Shown: positions 27,668 through 37,299, numbered from the stretch's first letter. The stretch is 64,000 nucleotides of DNA from Phytohabitans houttuyneae (GCF_011764425.1 NZ_BLPF01000001.1:859001-923000); one strand, 5' to 3'. Numbers and translations: made by a program. The notes: generated from the letters alone by a model not told the origin.

Positions 27668-28188
27668 CTTGCCCCTCCCCGGTGCTTGGACGCGGCGGCC
27701 TCCAGCTTCGAGCGCGTGCCGCCGCGCCAGATGTGACAGATGGCCAGCGCGAGGGCGTCGGCGGCGTCGGCCGGCCGGGGCGGCTCGTCGAGCCGGAGCA
27801 GGCGGGTCACCATCGACGTGATCTGCGCCTTGTCGGCCTGGCCCGAGCCGGTGATGGCCGCCTTGACCTCGCTCGGCGTGTACGTCCTGACGGGCAGCCC
27901 GGCCCGCGCCCCGGCGAGCACCGCGACGGCGCTTGCCTGGGCGGTGCCCATCACGGTGCGCACGTTGTGCTGGCTGAACACCCGCTCCACGGCCACGCTG
28001 CGCGGCCGGTGCTCGGCGACGAGGTCGTTGAGCGAGCGGTCGAGGTGGAGCAGGCGCAGGGCGAGGTCGTCGGCGGGGTCTGTGTAGATCACGTAGTAGG
28101 CGACAAGGGTGCACGGCCGGCCGGGCACGCCCTCGACGACGCCGACTCCGCACCGGGTCAGCCCCGGGTCGACGCCGAGCACGCGCAC
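27664..28188 (-). CDS. ruvC: Holliday junction resolvase RuvC
   Basis: 174-residue dimeric endonuclease that cuts Holliday junctions. RNase H-fold acidic residues are visible: [12 protein letters not shown] (first Asp), [11 protein letters not shown] (Glu), and a C-terminal [13 protein letters not shown] (two Asp). GTG 28188 is preceded by GGGAGGGGG; the longer frame to 28215 is unlikely. A LexA-like box lies 31 bp upstream, suggesting SOS control of the whole operon. Confidence 0.96.
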   Translation of the reverse strand: MRVLGVDPGLTRCGVGVVEGVPGRPCTLVAYYVIYTDPADDLALRLLHLDRSLNDLVAEHRPRSVAVERVFSQHNVRTVMGTAQASAVAVLAGARAGLPVRTYTPSEVKAAITGSGQADKAQITSMVTRLLRLDEPPRPADAADALALAICHIWRGGTRSKLEAAASKHRGGAR

Positions 28189-28218
28189 GCGACGACCCCC
28201 TCCCGCTGCACACACACC

Positions 28219-28234
28219 ACGTACGTGTGTTCGA
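28219..28234 (-). promoter_or_regulatory. Candidate SOS (LexA) box upstream of ruvC
   Basis: Minus strand TCGAAC-ACAC-GTACGT. The first half matches the actinobacterial LexA consensus TCGAAC-N4-GTTCGA exactly; the second half matches four of six bases. Position before ruvCAB fits known SOS control of these genes. Confidence 0.6.
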
Positions 28235-28254
28235 CACCCTAGCGGGTGGCCGCC

Positions 28255-28857
28255 TCAGCGCGGTGTAAGGCCCGCCAGCAGCGTGTCGACGACCCGCTCG
28301 GGCAGGTCCTTCTCGTCGATGTCGGGGCTCCATCTGAGGATCTTCTGCATCAGCACCGGCCCGGTCAGCATCGCCATGGCCAGCTCGATGTCGAGGTCGG
28401 CCCGGAGCTCACCGGTCTGCACGCCGCGGCGCAGGACCTCCCGGGTCATTTCGCGGCGGGGCTGGATCAGCTCCTGGTACACCGCGTACTGCTCGGGGCT
28501 GCGGTGCACCTCCGGCACGAGGCACGGCATGATCTTGGAGGCGCGGGGGTCGGGGTTGCGCCCGACGCCGCGCAGCAGCAGCACGAGGTCTTCGCGGACC
28601 GACTCACCCTTCGGCGCGGGCGGCTGCCCCTTGAGGGTGCGGAGCGCGTCGACGAGGAGGGCCTGCTTGCCCGACCACCGCCGGTAGATGGTCGCCTTGC
28701 CCACCCCGGCCTTGGCCGCGATCGCCTCGATGGACAGCGACTCGATCGTGCTGCCCTCGGCGAGCAGGTCGAGCACCGCCTCGATGATCGCCTCATCTGC
28801 GCGGGTGCTCCGCGGTCGACCGGGCGACCGCGGAGCACTTTCAACAGCGGAGCTCAT
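28255..28857 (-). CDS. TetR-family repressor
   Basis: 200 residues. The N-terminal DNA-binding domain has RADEAIIEAVLDLLAEGS and helix-turn-helix IEAIAAKAGVGKATIYRRW, with the TetR_C ligand domain after it (LTPR at the end). ATG 28857 has GAGGA nine bases upstream. It is 20 bp downstream of the MFS exporter on the same strand, so the pair is probably one operon repressed by this protein. Two matching 21-bp palindromes ahead of the exporter are its likely operators. Confidence 0.9.
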   Translation of the reverse strand: MSSAVESAPRSPGRPRSTRADEAIIEAVLDLLAEGSTIESLSIEAIAAKAGVGKATIYRRWSGKQALLVDALRTLKGQPPAPKGESVREDLVLLLRGVGRNPDPRASKIMPCLVPEVHRSPEQYAVYQELIQPRREMTREVLRRGVQTGELRADLDIELAMAMLTGPVLMQKILRWSPDIDEKDLPERVVDTLLAGLTPR

Positions 28858-28877
28858 ACCAATGCATCCTCGCCGAT

Positions 28878-30446
28878 CTAGGACGCGGCTGCTAGTTCCG
28901 CCGCCGCTGGCGCGTCGACCGGCTGCGGCTCCGGCTCCGACTTGCCCGGCATCCACCGCACCACCATGAGCACACCGAGCGCGGCCACGATCGCACCGAT
29001 CGCGGCGGTCCAGTGCATGGCGGTGACGAAGGCGCCGTTGGCCGCGTCGATCACCGCACCGCCGGCCGGGCCGAGCCGGTCGGCCACGCCGTACGCACCG
29101 GAGATCGACTCCTCCACCGCGTCCCGGGCCGGGGCGGGCAGCGCCTGGGCGGCGCCGTCGACCTGACCCCGGTACACGCCGGCCAGCACCGAGCCGAGCA
29201 CCGCGACGCCGAGCGCGCCGGCCACCTGGCGGACGGTGTTGGAGACCGCGGAGCCGACGCCGGCCTTCTCGCGCGGCAGCGACGACATGATCGACTCCAT
29301 CGCCGGCGGCATGATGTTGGCCATCCCGACGCCCTGGATGAAGAAGAGCGCCAGCACCGCGATGATCGGCGTGTCCACGCCGAGGAAGGCGAAGCCGCCC
29401 ATCCCGACCGCGGTGAGGGTCAGGCCCACGGCGGAGACGGCCTTGCCGCCGTACCGCTTGACCATGGCCGCGCTCCGCGGCGCGAACGCCATCTGCGCCA
29501 CCGCGAACGGCAGCATCATCAGGCCGGTCTGCAGCGGGCTGAAGCCGCGCACCAGCTGCAGGTAGAAGGCGCTGAAGAAGAACACGCCCATCGCGGCGAA
29601 GAAGACGAGGCCGATCAGCGCCACCGGGGCCGCGAACCGCGGCACCTTGAACAGGCTCACGTCCAGCGACGGGAACTCGATGCGCCGCTCGTAGGCGATG
29701 AAGGCCGCGAGGACCGCGAGGCCACCCACGACGGACACCCAGACGACCGGCCGGCCGAAGCCGTGCTCGCCGCCGTCGATGATGCCGTACGACAGGGCGA
29801 CCAGGCCCACGACGGACAGCAGCACGCCGATGACGTCGATCTTTCCGGGGCGCGGGTCGCGCGACTCCGGCACCATCACCGCGACCGCGATGAGACCGGC
29901 GATCACGACGGGCACGTTGATCAGGAAGACCGAGCCCCACCAGAAGCTTTCCAGCAGCGCGCCACCGAGGATCGGGCCGATCGCGATCGCGAGGCCGACC
30001 GAGCCGGACCAGATCGCGATGGCGCGGGCACGCTCGCGCGGGTCGAAGACGTTCGAGATGATCGACAGCGTTACCGGCATGATCGCGGCGCCGCCGAGGC
30101 CCATCAGCGCGCGGGCCCAGATCAGCTGGTCTGCGGACTGCGCGTTCGCCGACAGCAGCGACGCCAGCCCGAAGATCGCCAGGCCGACGCTCAGCATGCG
30201 CTTGCGACCGAACCGGTCGCCGAGCACGCCGGCGGTGAAGAGCAGGCCCGCGAAGACCAGCGTGTACGAGTTGATGGACCACTCCAGCTCACCCTGGCTG
30301 GCCCCGAGGCCGTGCACCGGATCCGCGAGCGTACGCAGCGCGACGTTGAGCACGGTGTTGTCGAGGACGACCACGAGCAGGCTGATGACGAGGACACCCA
30401 GGATGGCCCAGCGCCGTGGGTGTCCGGTGTTGAGTTGCGGTTGCAC
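28878..30446 (-). CDS. MFS drug:H+ antiporter, DHA2 (14-TMS) type
   Basis: 522-residue exporter resembling EmrB/QacA-class pumps. Key features: LDNTVLNVALRTLADPVHG in segment 1 (motif D1 region), motif A GDRFGRKRM, motif C GSVGLAIAIGPILGG in segment 5, and about 14 hydrophobic spans. The start is GTG 30446. The next gene is its TetR repressor. Expected role: efflux of hydrophobic or cationic drugs or a self-made metabolite; the substrate is not predictable. Confidence 0.9.
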   Translation of the reverse strand: MQPQLNTGHPRRWAILGVLVISLLVVVLDNTVLNVALRTLADPVHGLGASQGELEWSINSYTLVFAGLLFTAGVLGDRFGRKRMLSVGLAIFGLASLLSANAQSADQLIWARALMGLGGAAIMPVTLSIISNVFDPRERARAIAIWSGSVGLAIAIGPILGGALLESFWWGSVFLINVPVVIAGLIAVAVMVPESRDPRPGKIDVIGVLLSVVGLVALSYGIIDGGEHGFGRPVVWVSVVGGLAVLAAFIAYERRIEFPSLDVSLFKVPRFAAPVALIGLVFFAAMGVFFFSAFYLQLVRGFSPLQTGLMMLPFAVAQMAFAPRSAAMVKRYGGKAVSAVGLTLTAVGMGGFAFLGVDTPIIAVLALFFIQGVGMANIMPPAMESIMSSLPREKAGVGSAVSNTVRQVAGALGVAVLGSVLAGVYRGQVDGAAQALPAPARDAVEESISGAYGVADRLGPAGGAVIDAANGAFVTAMHWTAAIGAIVAALGVLMVVRWMPGKSEPEPQPVDAPAAAELAAAS

Positions 30447-30463
30447 CTTTGCGTGCTCCCCCC

Positions 30464-30484
30464 GATACGGAACAGTCTCGTATT
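30464..30484. promoter_or_regulatory. TetR operator, copy 1
   Basis: GATACGGAACAGTCTCGTAT plus T: imperfect palindrome with ATACG/CGTAT arms, 18 bp upstream of the exporter GTG. Nearly identical to copy 2. Confidence 0.75.
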
Positions 30485-30516
30485 TGTACGCGGTTGACGC
30501 TACGCCGGAACGAAGC

Positions 30517-30537
30517 GATACGGAACCGTCTCGTATC
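30517..30537. promoter_or_regulatory. TetR operator, copy 2
   Basis: GATACGGAACCGTCTCGTAT plus C: GATACG/CGTATC arms, differing from copy 1 at two positions only. The two sites are 53 bp apart, about five helical turns. Confidence 0.8.
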
Positions 30538-30552
30538 TAAAAGTGGGGGCGG

Positions 30553-31587
30553 TCACACAAGGGCGTTCAGGGCCAGGTCGACGTCGGCCTCGGTGGAGTA
30601 CACGTGGAAGGACGCCCGCACCCGCCCGGCCCGCACCGCCGCGCGGACGCCGGCCCGCTCGAGCCGCTCCTGCGCCCCCGGCACGTCCACGGTCACGATC
30701 GCGCTGGCGCCCGGCGGGCGCCCGAGACCGCCCAGGAAGCGGTTGGCCAGCGCGATGTTGTGCGCGCCGATCTCCGCGACCCCGATCCGCTCGATGAGGT
30801 CGAGCGCCGGCACCGCGCCCACGCAGCTGAACCACGCCGGCGAGATGTCGAACCGCCGGGCGTCGGCGGCCAGCCGCAGCGGCGGACCGTAGTAAGAGTC
30901 GTGCACGTCCTCCCCCGCGAACCACCCCGCCGCGTCCGGCCGCAGCCGCTCGCGCAGCGCCGGCGCGAGGTAGGCGAACGCGAGGCCGCGCGGCCCCATC
31001 AGCCACTTGTACGTCGAGATCGCCACCGCGTCGGCCAGCCCCGCCTCGAACGGCAGCCACCCGCACGCCTGCGTGGCGTCGACCACGACGAGTGCGCCGT
31101 GCGCGCGGGCGGCGGCCACGATCTCGTGGTACTCGGCGACCGTGCCGTCCGACGACTGCACCAGGCTGAACGCGACGAGGTCGGTGTCACCGTCGATCGA
31201 GGCGGCGAGCTTGCCGGCGGGCACGGTGCGCACCCGCACGCCGCGCGCCTCCTGGGCCAGCCACGGGAAGAGGTTCGAGGTGAACTCGACCTCCGGCGCC
31301 ACCACCCGCGCACCGTCCGGCAGCGCGGCGGCGACCGGCGCGAGGACCTGCGACACCGTCGCGCCCGCGGCCACGTCGGTGGCGGGCACGGCCATGATGC
31401 GGGCGACAGCTTCGCGGGCCGCACCGGTCGCCTCACCCCAGCCTTCCCACGAGGTACGCCCGGCGCGCCACTCGCCGAGCGCACGCTGCAACGCGTCCCA
31501 CGCGGGTCGGGGCGGTAACCCGAAGCTCGCGGTGTTGAGCCAGCCCGGCTCGGCGTCCCACAACCCCTGCGCCTCCGCAAGATCCAT
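30553..31587 (-). CDS. PLP-dependent aminotransferase class V family protein
   Basis: 344-residue fold-type I PLP enzyme of the NifS/isopenicillin-N-epimerase-like group. Visible: WLNTASFGLPPRPAW near the N-terminus, GATVSQVLAPVAAALPDG, the cofactor Asp in LVVVDATQACGW and the Schiff-base Lys in ISTYKWLMGPRG. The aromatic cofactor region fits non-desulfurase members; no active-site Cys loop typical of SufS is seen. ATG 31587 gives the usual start. It lies upstream of the efflux operon but is separated by the two operators. Substrate unknown. Confidence 0.85.
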   Translation of the reverse strand: MDLAEAQGLWDAEPGWLNTASFGLPPRPAWDALQRALGEWRAGRTSWEGWGEATGAAREAVARIMAVPATDVAAGATVSQVLAPVAAALPDGARVVAPEVEFTSNLFPWLAQEARGVRVRTVPAGKLAASIDGDTDLVAFSLVQSSDGTVAEYHEIVAAARAHGALVVVDATQACGWLPFEAGLADAVAISTYKWLMGPRGLAFAYLAPALRERLRPDAAGWFAGEDVHDSYYGPPLRLAADARRFDISPAWFSCVGAVPALDLIERIGVAEIGAHNIALANRFLGGLGRPPGASAIVTVDVPGAQERLERAGVRAAVRAGRVRASFHVYSTEADVDLALNALV

Positions 31588-31691
31588 GCGTTCCAGCCTA
31601 GTTCGTTTCCGGCATGCTGCATTCATGACTATCGACTTCTACTCTGTGCCGTACAGCGCCGATTTCTCGCTTATAGATGTCGAAACGACTT

Positions 31692-31703
31692 CGAAGCGCT
31701 TCG
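31692..31703. promoter_or_regulatory. LacI-type operator-like palindrome before GH12 remnant
   Basis: CGAAGCGCTTCG, a perfect 12-bp palindrome centred on GC, 36 bp upstream of ATG 31739. GAAGCGCTTC resembles CebR/LacI-family sugar-responsive operators. Confidence 0.5.
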
Positions 31704-31738
31704 ATGCGTGGTTTCGACCCCGTCCGAGAGGGCACGCC

Positions 31739-32071
31739 ATGCGCATCGCCGCCCTCACCGCCGCCGCACTCGCGCCCGTCGTGGGCCTGACCGTGGCGCC
31801 CGCGCAGGCGGCCGTCCGGGGCTCGTCCGACCCGTGGGCCACCTGGAACAACGGCGGCTACAGCCTCTACAACAACATCTGGGGCGGCGCCGGTCCACAG
31901 TCGATCTGGGCCAACTCGTACGGCAGCGTGCGCAGCAGCTTCAACGTCACCGTGCCGAACGCCGGCGCCTACACCAGCGCGTACGACATCTGGGCCGACG
32001 GGCACACGTACGAGATCATGCTGTGGATGAACAAGGTGGGTCCGATCGGCTCGTTCCAGACAAACAGCTAG
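31739..32071 (+). pseudogene. Secreted GH12 (endoglucanase/xyloglucanase) remnant
   Basis: 110 residues starting with a signal peptide (MRIAALTAAALAPVVGLTV...AQA). The mature part matches pieces of GH12 cellulases: GGYSLYNNIWGG near the start and YEIMLWMNKVGPIGS, whose Glu is the family's nucleophile. GH12 domains are about 220 residues. Here the strands between ANSYG and SVRSSF look deleted, and everything after the nucleophile, including the acid/base Glu, is missing. ATG 31739 has a GAGAGGG site; ATG 31625 in the same frame is less likely. A LacI-type palindrome still precedes it. Probably a decayed gene, inactive as a cellulase. Confidence 0.7.
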
Positions 32072-32084
32072 CCCTCCCCCGCTT

Positions 32085-32152
32085 GCGGTTGATCAGGGAG
32101 TTGGTGGGCGTGTCGGCCGGCGTTTCCACGCACGAACTCCCTGATCAACCGC
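32085..32152. terminator. Element D hairpin, copy 1 (convergent terminator)
   Basis: GCGGTTGATCAGGGAGTT (32085-32102) and its exact complement (32135-32152), an 18-bp perfect stem with a 32-base loop, between two convergent genes. The same stem and similar loop recur at 42353-42413. Likely a bidirectional terminator. Confidence 0.75.
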
Positions 32153-32160
32153 GAGGAGGG

Positions 32161-33315
32161 TCAGCGGATGTTGCCGGTGTGGCCGAGCGAGTAGCGGCCG
32201 GGCTGCGGCCAGATCGTCAGGCCGTGCGGGCCGGCGCCGACCGGGATGCGGGCCAGGAGCTTGCCGTCCTTCGTCCTTATCGCGTAGACCTCGCCGTCGT
32301 ACCGGCCGGACAGCCACAACACCGTGCCGTCCGCGGAGACGCCACCCATATCCGGACTGCCCCCGCCCGGAATCCGCCACTTGGTGAGCGGCTTCAGCGT
32401 GGCCGTGTCCAGCACGGTGACGGATCCTTCGCCGCGGTTGGAGATGTACGCGCGGGCGCCGTCCCGGCTGAAGTAGATGCCGTGCGTCCCCTTGCCGGTG
32501 GGGATGAAGCCGGTGCGTGTGGTGGCCGCGCCGTCGAAGACGTACACCCCGTCGGCGTGCATGTCCGCGACGAGGAAGTGCTTTCCGTCCGGCGTGAGCC
32601 GGGTGTCCTGCGGCATGCCGTGCGGCACCACGTCGAGGTCGAACTGGCGCAGCTTCTTGTGCGACACCCCGTCCAGCACGAGCATGCGGTTGGCGAACTC
32701 GCAGCTGACCAGCATCGTCTTCGCGTCCGCCGAGTAGTCCATGTGGTTGATGCCCGCGCACTCCGGGAAGCTCAGCGACTTGGTGCGCTTCCAGGTGGTC
32801 GGGTCGTAGAAGTCCAGCCGCTTGTACGCCTCGGCGACCACGATCCCCTGCTTGCCGTCCGGCGTGAAGTACAGGTTGTACACGTCCTGCACGTTGATCA
32901 GCTTGCCCGACTTGCCGGTGCGCGGGTCGATCGGCACCAGCCCGCCGGTCGGCACCCGGCTTGAGGCGACGTAGAGGGTGCCCAGGTCGTACGCCGGCAC
33001 GACGTGCTGCGGCTCCGGCCCGCCGTAGAAGCGGTCCACCACCTTGTACGTCTTCGGGTCGATGACCGTGACGTCGTCGCTCTGGGTGTTGGGCACATAG
33101 ACGAGCTCGCGGTGGCCGCGGACCGCCTCGCTGAGCATGCCGGGCCCGGCGGCGGCATAGACATTGGTACCGGTGGCGGCGCCGGCGGTGGCGGACGGGC
33201 TGGCCACGGCCGTGGCGGTTTCGGCCTCCCTGGGGGCGGCGTCACCGTTGTCACCGCACGCGGCGAGGAGGGCGAGCACGAGGCATCCGGCCACTGCCGG
33301 CCTGATCGTCGACAC
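32161..33315 (-). CDS. Secreted YVTN-type beta-propeller lipoprotein
   Basis: 384 residues. The lipoprotein signal is VLALLAACGDNG (Cys about 20), followed by a low-complexity Ala/Thr/Ser linker. The mature domain contains repeated 40-residue blades such as ELVYVPNTQSDDVTVIDPKT and AYISNRGEGSVTVLDTATLK, giving a seven-bladed YncE/YVTN propeller. Such proteins bind ligands or partners at the surface; no catalytic residues are evident. GTG 33315 has GGAAGG only two bases ahead, so the exact start is uncertain. Confidence 0.82.
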   Translation of the reverse strand: MSTIRPAVAGCLVLALLAACGDNGDAAPREAETATAVASPSATAGAATGTNVYAAAGPGMLSEAVRGHRELVYVPNTQSDDVTVIDPKTYKVVDRFYGGPEPQHVVPAYDLGTLYVASSRVPTGGLVPIDPRTGKSGKLINVQDVYNLYFTPDGKQGIVVAEAYKRLDFYDPTTWKRTKSLSFPECAGINHMDYSADAKTMLVSCEFANRMLVLDGVSHKKLRQFDLDVVPHGMPQDTRLTPDGKHFLVADMHADGVYVFDGAATTRTGFIPTGKGTHGIYFSRDGARAYISNRGEGSVTVLDTATLKPLTKWRIPGGGSPDMGGVSADGTVLWLSGRYDGEVYAIRTKDGKLLARIPVGAGPHGLTIWPQPGRYSLGHTGNIR

Positions 33316-33407
33316 CCTTCCAACCCTAGCCGTTTCGCCCCTTTTGTCCGGCGGAGTTTCGCCAAATCGGCGCCCTTGTATTTAAGAACATGGATGGATA
33401 CGGTCCT

Positions 33408-33420
33408 GGAAAGCGTTTCC
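33408..33420. promoter_or_regulatory. Palindrome before lectin gene
   Basis: GGAAA-GCG-TTTCC, 20 bp upstream of ATG 33441. It resembles LacI-family or catabolite-type operators and is comparable to the palindrome before the GH12 remnant. Confidence 0.4.
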
Positions 33421-33440
33421 CCCCGTGCCTGGGAGTCGCC

Positions 33441-34436
33441 ATGGCAAAGCTCCGCTCCGTCCTCGTCGCGGCCGCGACCGCGCTGTTCGGCACCGGCCTG
33501 CTCGTGACCGCCGTCGCCGAGCCCGCCTCCGCCGCGGTCGGCGCGATCCGCGGCGCCCCCTCCGGCCGCTGCGTCGACGTGCCCAGCGCGAGCAAGGCCA
33601 ACGGCACGCAGGTGAAGCTCTACGACTGCAACGGCGGCAGCAACCAGCAGTGGAACCTCACCTCCGGCCGGCAGCTGCGCGTGTACGCGGGGACCAAGTG
33701 CCTGGAGGCGGCGGGCAACGGCACCTCGGCCGGCACCCAGGTGGTCATCGGGGACTGCGCCGGCGGCGCCAACCAGCAGTGGAACGTGATCAGCGGCGGC
33801 ACCATCACCAACGCGCTGTCCGGGCTCTGCCTGGACGCCAACGGCGGCGGTACCGCCAACGGCACGGCGATCATCCTGTGGAGCTGCAACGGCGGCGCCA
33901 ACCAGCGGTGGAACAGCACGACCGGCGGCGCCGGCTGCCCGGCCTCCGGCGGCATCACCTACACGCTGAACCGGGCCTCCGCGCCGACCGCCGACCAGAC
34001 CGACTCGTACAACCGCATCACCGAGGCGATGAACCTCGCGCTGACGGTCTACAACTGCTACCTCAACGTCAGCAAGGCGCTGTCGGTCCACTATGTACCG
34101 AGCGTGCCCACCGCGGACGGCAACTACAACGGGACGATCCGCTTCGGCGCCAAGTCGACGATGGTGCAGGCCACCGCCATGCACGAGATCGCGCACACGC
34201 TGGGCGTCGGCACGTACAGCGGCTGGGCACCCCGCGTGTCCGGCGGCCGGTGGACCGGCGGCAACGCGATCAACCAGCTCCGCACGCTGGACGGCAACCC
34301 GTCGGCCGTGCTCTACGGGGACGGGGCCCACTTCTGGCCGCACGGACTCAACCAGGCCAGCGAGGCCACGTCCGCCGACGAGTACATCCGCAACGTCAGG
34401 ATGGTCGCCGCGCTCCGCCAGGACATGGGCCTCTGA
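33441..34436 (+). CDS. Secreted ricin-type lectin with C-terminal metallopeptidase-like domain
   Basis: 331 residues. ATG 33441 follows GGGAG. The signal peptide ends about LLVTAVAEPASAAV. A beta-trefoil lectin domain (CBM13-like) of about 125 residues shows three QxW-type repeats: NQQWNLTSG, NQQWNVISGG and NQRWNSTTGG. The C-terminal 155 residues contain MHEIAHTLGVGTY, a HExxH zinc motif, but the third ligand expected in metzincins (HxxGxxH) is not His. Another ligand such as those in HFWPHGL may substitute. It probably binds glycans and cleaves protein outside the cell; activity is unproven. Confidence 0.8.
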   Translation: MAKLRSVLVAAATALFGTGLLVTAVAEPASAAVGAIRGAPSGRCVDVPSASKANGTQVKLYDCNGGSNQQWNLTSGRQLRVYAGTKCLEAAGNGTSAGTQVVIGDCAGGANQQWNVISGGTITNALSGLCLDANGGGTANGTAIILWSCNGGANQRWNSTTGGAGCPASGGITYTLNRASAPTADQTDSYNRITEAMNLALTVYNCYLNVSKALSVHYVPSVPTADGNYNGTIRFGAKSTMVQATAMHEIAHTLGVGTYSGWAPRVSGGRWTGGNAINQLRTLDGNPSAVLYGDGAHFWPHGLNQASEATSADEYIRNVRMVAALRQDMGL

Positions 34437-34445
34437 GGAGACCCG

Positions 34446-35200
<755 letters not shown>

Positions 35201-35201
<1 letters not shown>

Positions 35202-35797
35202 TACCCCTCCGTCACGTTAAGCCCCGCGCGCACCATTTCCACGAAGTGGCGGTGGACCCTGAGGTCGCCGGTCAGCTCCGGGTGGAAGGCGGTGGCGAGC
35301 AGACTGCCCTGCCGAACCGCGACAATCCTACCGGCGGCGTGCCCCAGCACCTCCACCCCCTCGCCGACGCTCTCCACCCACGGCGCGCGGATGAAGACCG
35401 CGTGGAAGGGCTCCTCGAACGGGCGGAGCGTGACCGGCCCCTCGAACGAGTCGACCTGGCGGCCGAAAGCGTTGCGGCGCACGGTCATGTCGATGCCGCC
35501 GAACGACTGCTGGTCGGGGCGGCCGTCGAGCACGCGCTCGGCGAGCATGATCATGCCGGCGCAGGAGCCGTAGACGGGCATGCCGCCGGCGATGCGCTTG
35601 CGGATCGGCTCGAGCAGGCCGAACTCGATCGACAGCTTGCTCATCGTCGTCGACTCGCCGCCGGGGACGACGAGGGCGTCGACGGCGTCCAGTTCGGACG
35701 GACGGCGCACGGCCGACGCGGAAGCACCGCACGACTCGAGTGCGCGCAGGTGCTCCCGGACGTCGCCCTGTAGAGCGAAGACCCCGATCTGGGTCAC
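35201..35797 (-). CDS. pdxT: Pyridoxal 5'-phosphate synthase glutaminase subunit PdxT
   Basis: 198-residue class I glutamine amidotransferase that supplies ammonia to PdxS for PLP synthesis. Motifs: [26 protein letters not shown], nucleophile Cys in [11 protein letters not shown], and His-x-Glu in TAFHPEL, completing the triad. GTG start at 35797 overlaps the pdxS stop by four bases, so the two subunits are coupled. Confidence 0.96.
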
Positions 35798-36723
35798 CAG
35801 CCGCGCTCCGCGAGGCGGTGCGGCTGCGGGATGTCGTCGACGTTGATGCCGACCATCGCCTCGCCGAGACCGCGCGAGACCTTGGCGAGCACGTCGGGGT
35901 CGTCGTGGAAGGTGGTGGCCTTGACGATCGCGGCCGCGCGCTGGGCCGGGTTGCCGGACTTGAAGATGCCCGACCCGACGAAGACGCCCTCGGCGCCGAG
36001 CTGCATCATCATCGCCGCGTCGGCGGGGGTGGCGATGCCGCCCGCGGTGAAGAGCACCACCGGCAGCTTGCCTGCCTGAGCGACCTCGCGGACCAGCTCG
36101 AACGGCGCCTGCAGCTCCTTGGCCGCCACGTACAGCTCGTCTTCGGGCAGCGAGGTGAGCCGCTTGATCTCGCCGCGGATCTTGCGCATGTGCGTGGTCG
36201 CGTTCGAGACGTCGCCGGTGCCCGCCTCACCCTTGGAGCGGATCATCGCGGCGCCCTCGGTGATGCGGCGCAGCGCCTCGCCGAGGTTGGTGGCGCCGCA
36301 CACGAACGGCACCGTGAACGCCCACTTGTCGATGTGGTTGGCGTAGTCGGCGGGCGTGAGCACCTCGGACTCGTCGACGTAGTCGACGCCGAGGGCCTGC
36401 AGCACCTGCGCCTCGACGAAGTGCCCGATGCGGGCCTTGGCCATGACGGGGATCGAGACGGCGCTGATGATGCCGTCGATCATGTCGGGGTCGCTCATCC
36501 GGGAGACGCCGCCCTGGGCGCGGATGTCGGCGGGCACGCGCTCCAGCGCCATGACCGCGACCGCGCCGGCGTCCTCCGCGATCTTGGCCTGCTCCGGGGT
36601 GACCACGTCCATGATGACGCCGCCCTTGAGCATCTCGGCCATGCCGCGCTTGACGCGGGCGGTGCCGGTGGCGGGCGCGCTTGCTGTACCACTGGAATGC
36701 ATCGAGGCAGTGATCTCGGCCAT
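35794..36723 (-). CDS. pdxS: Pyridoxal 5'-phosphate synthase subunit PdxS
   Basis: 309-residue (beta/alpha)8 synthase that makes PLP from ribose 5-phosphate, glyceraldehyde 3-phosphate and ammonia from PdxT. Signature blocks are [20 protein letters not shown] (catalytic Lys region), [19 protein letters not shown] and [18 protein letters not shown]. Length and start fit the family. It is the first gene of the pdxS-pdxT-yebC run. Confidence 0.97.
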   Translation of the reverse strand: MAEITASMHSSGTASAPATGTARVKRGMAEMLKGGVIMDVVTPEQAKIAEDAGAVAVMALERVPADIRAQGGVSRMSDPDMIDGIISAVSIPVMAKARIGHFVEAQVLQALGVDYVDESEVLTPADYANHIDKWAFTVPFVCGATNLGEALRRITEGAAMIRSKGEAGTGDVSNATTHMRKIRGEIKRLTSLPEDELYVAAKELQAPFELVREVAQAGKLPVVLFTAGGIATPADAAMMMQLGAEGVFVGSGIFKSGNPAQRAAAIVKATTFHDDPDVLAKVSRGLGEAMVGINVDDIPQPHRLAERGW

Positions 36724-36786
36724 GACCTGCAGTTTAGTTGTGTCTCAGGCCGGCTCCCACGTCCAATCGCACCCCAGGTGGCCTGC

Positions 36787-37281
36787 TTAGGTAACGGGCG
36801 AGGCGGGCGTCACCACTGACGGCGCGAGGATCGGGTCGTCGATGTCGAAGTACTCCGGCTCGGGGTGCCGCCGGGTCATCCGCAGCAGCCGCACCACCCG
36901 CCGCCGGCGCAACGACAGCGCGTCGCGTACCAGGTCGGTGTGCACCTGCCGGGCCACCGCGAGCCGCCGGCTCACCGCGACCAGCGCCTCGGCCTCCCCG
37001 TCGAGGGGCACGGCCCGCAGCTGGCGCGTCAGGTCGTTTTCCGCGGCCCCGCGCTCTTCCGGCGCGGCGTCCAGCGCGATCCGGGCCGCCGCGTAGAGCT
37101 CGACCGTCGAGTGCTCCTCGGCGAACACCGCCGCCGCGGCCGCCCGCCGCAGCAGGTGCGCGTCGAGCGCCTTGGCCGCGGCCGCCGCCCGCGCGTGGAG
37201 CCGGTCGACCCGGCTGGCCGTCCAGGTCAGGTACGTCGACACGAGCACCACGACGGTGACGACGCCGACCACCCACCACAT
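36787..37281 (-). CDS. Conserved single-span membrane protein
   Basis: 164 residues: one N-terminal membrane segment (WWVVGVVTVVVLVSTYLTW) followed by an Ala/Arg-rich, probably alpha-helical cytoplasmic domain (SRVDRLHARAAAAAKALDAH and similar) and an acidic tail (PEPEYFDIDDPILAPS). I do not recognise a named family. It sits 18 bp downstream of pimA on the same strand, so it may take part in the same phosphatidylinositol mannoside cluster; this is inference from position. Confidence 0.7.
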   Translation of the reverse strand: MWWVVGVVTVVVLVSTYLTWTASRVDRLHARAAAAAKALDAHLLRRAAAAAVFAEEHSTVELYAAARIALDAAPEERGAAENDLTRQLRAVPLDGEAEALVAVSRRLAVARQVHTDLVRDALSLRRRRVVRLLRMTRRHPEPEYFDIDDPILAPSVVTPASPVT

Positions 37282-37299
37282 GAGCGCATGGTAGAGGGG

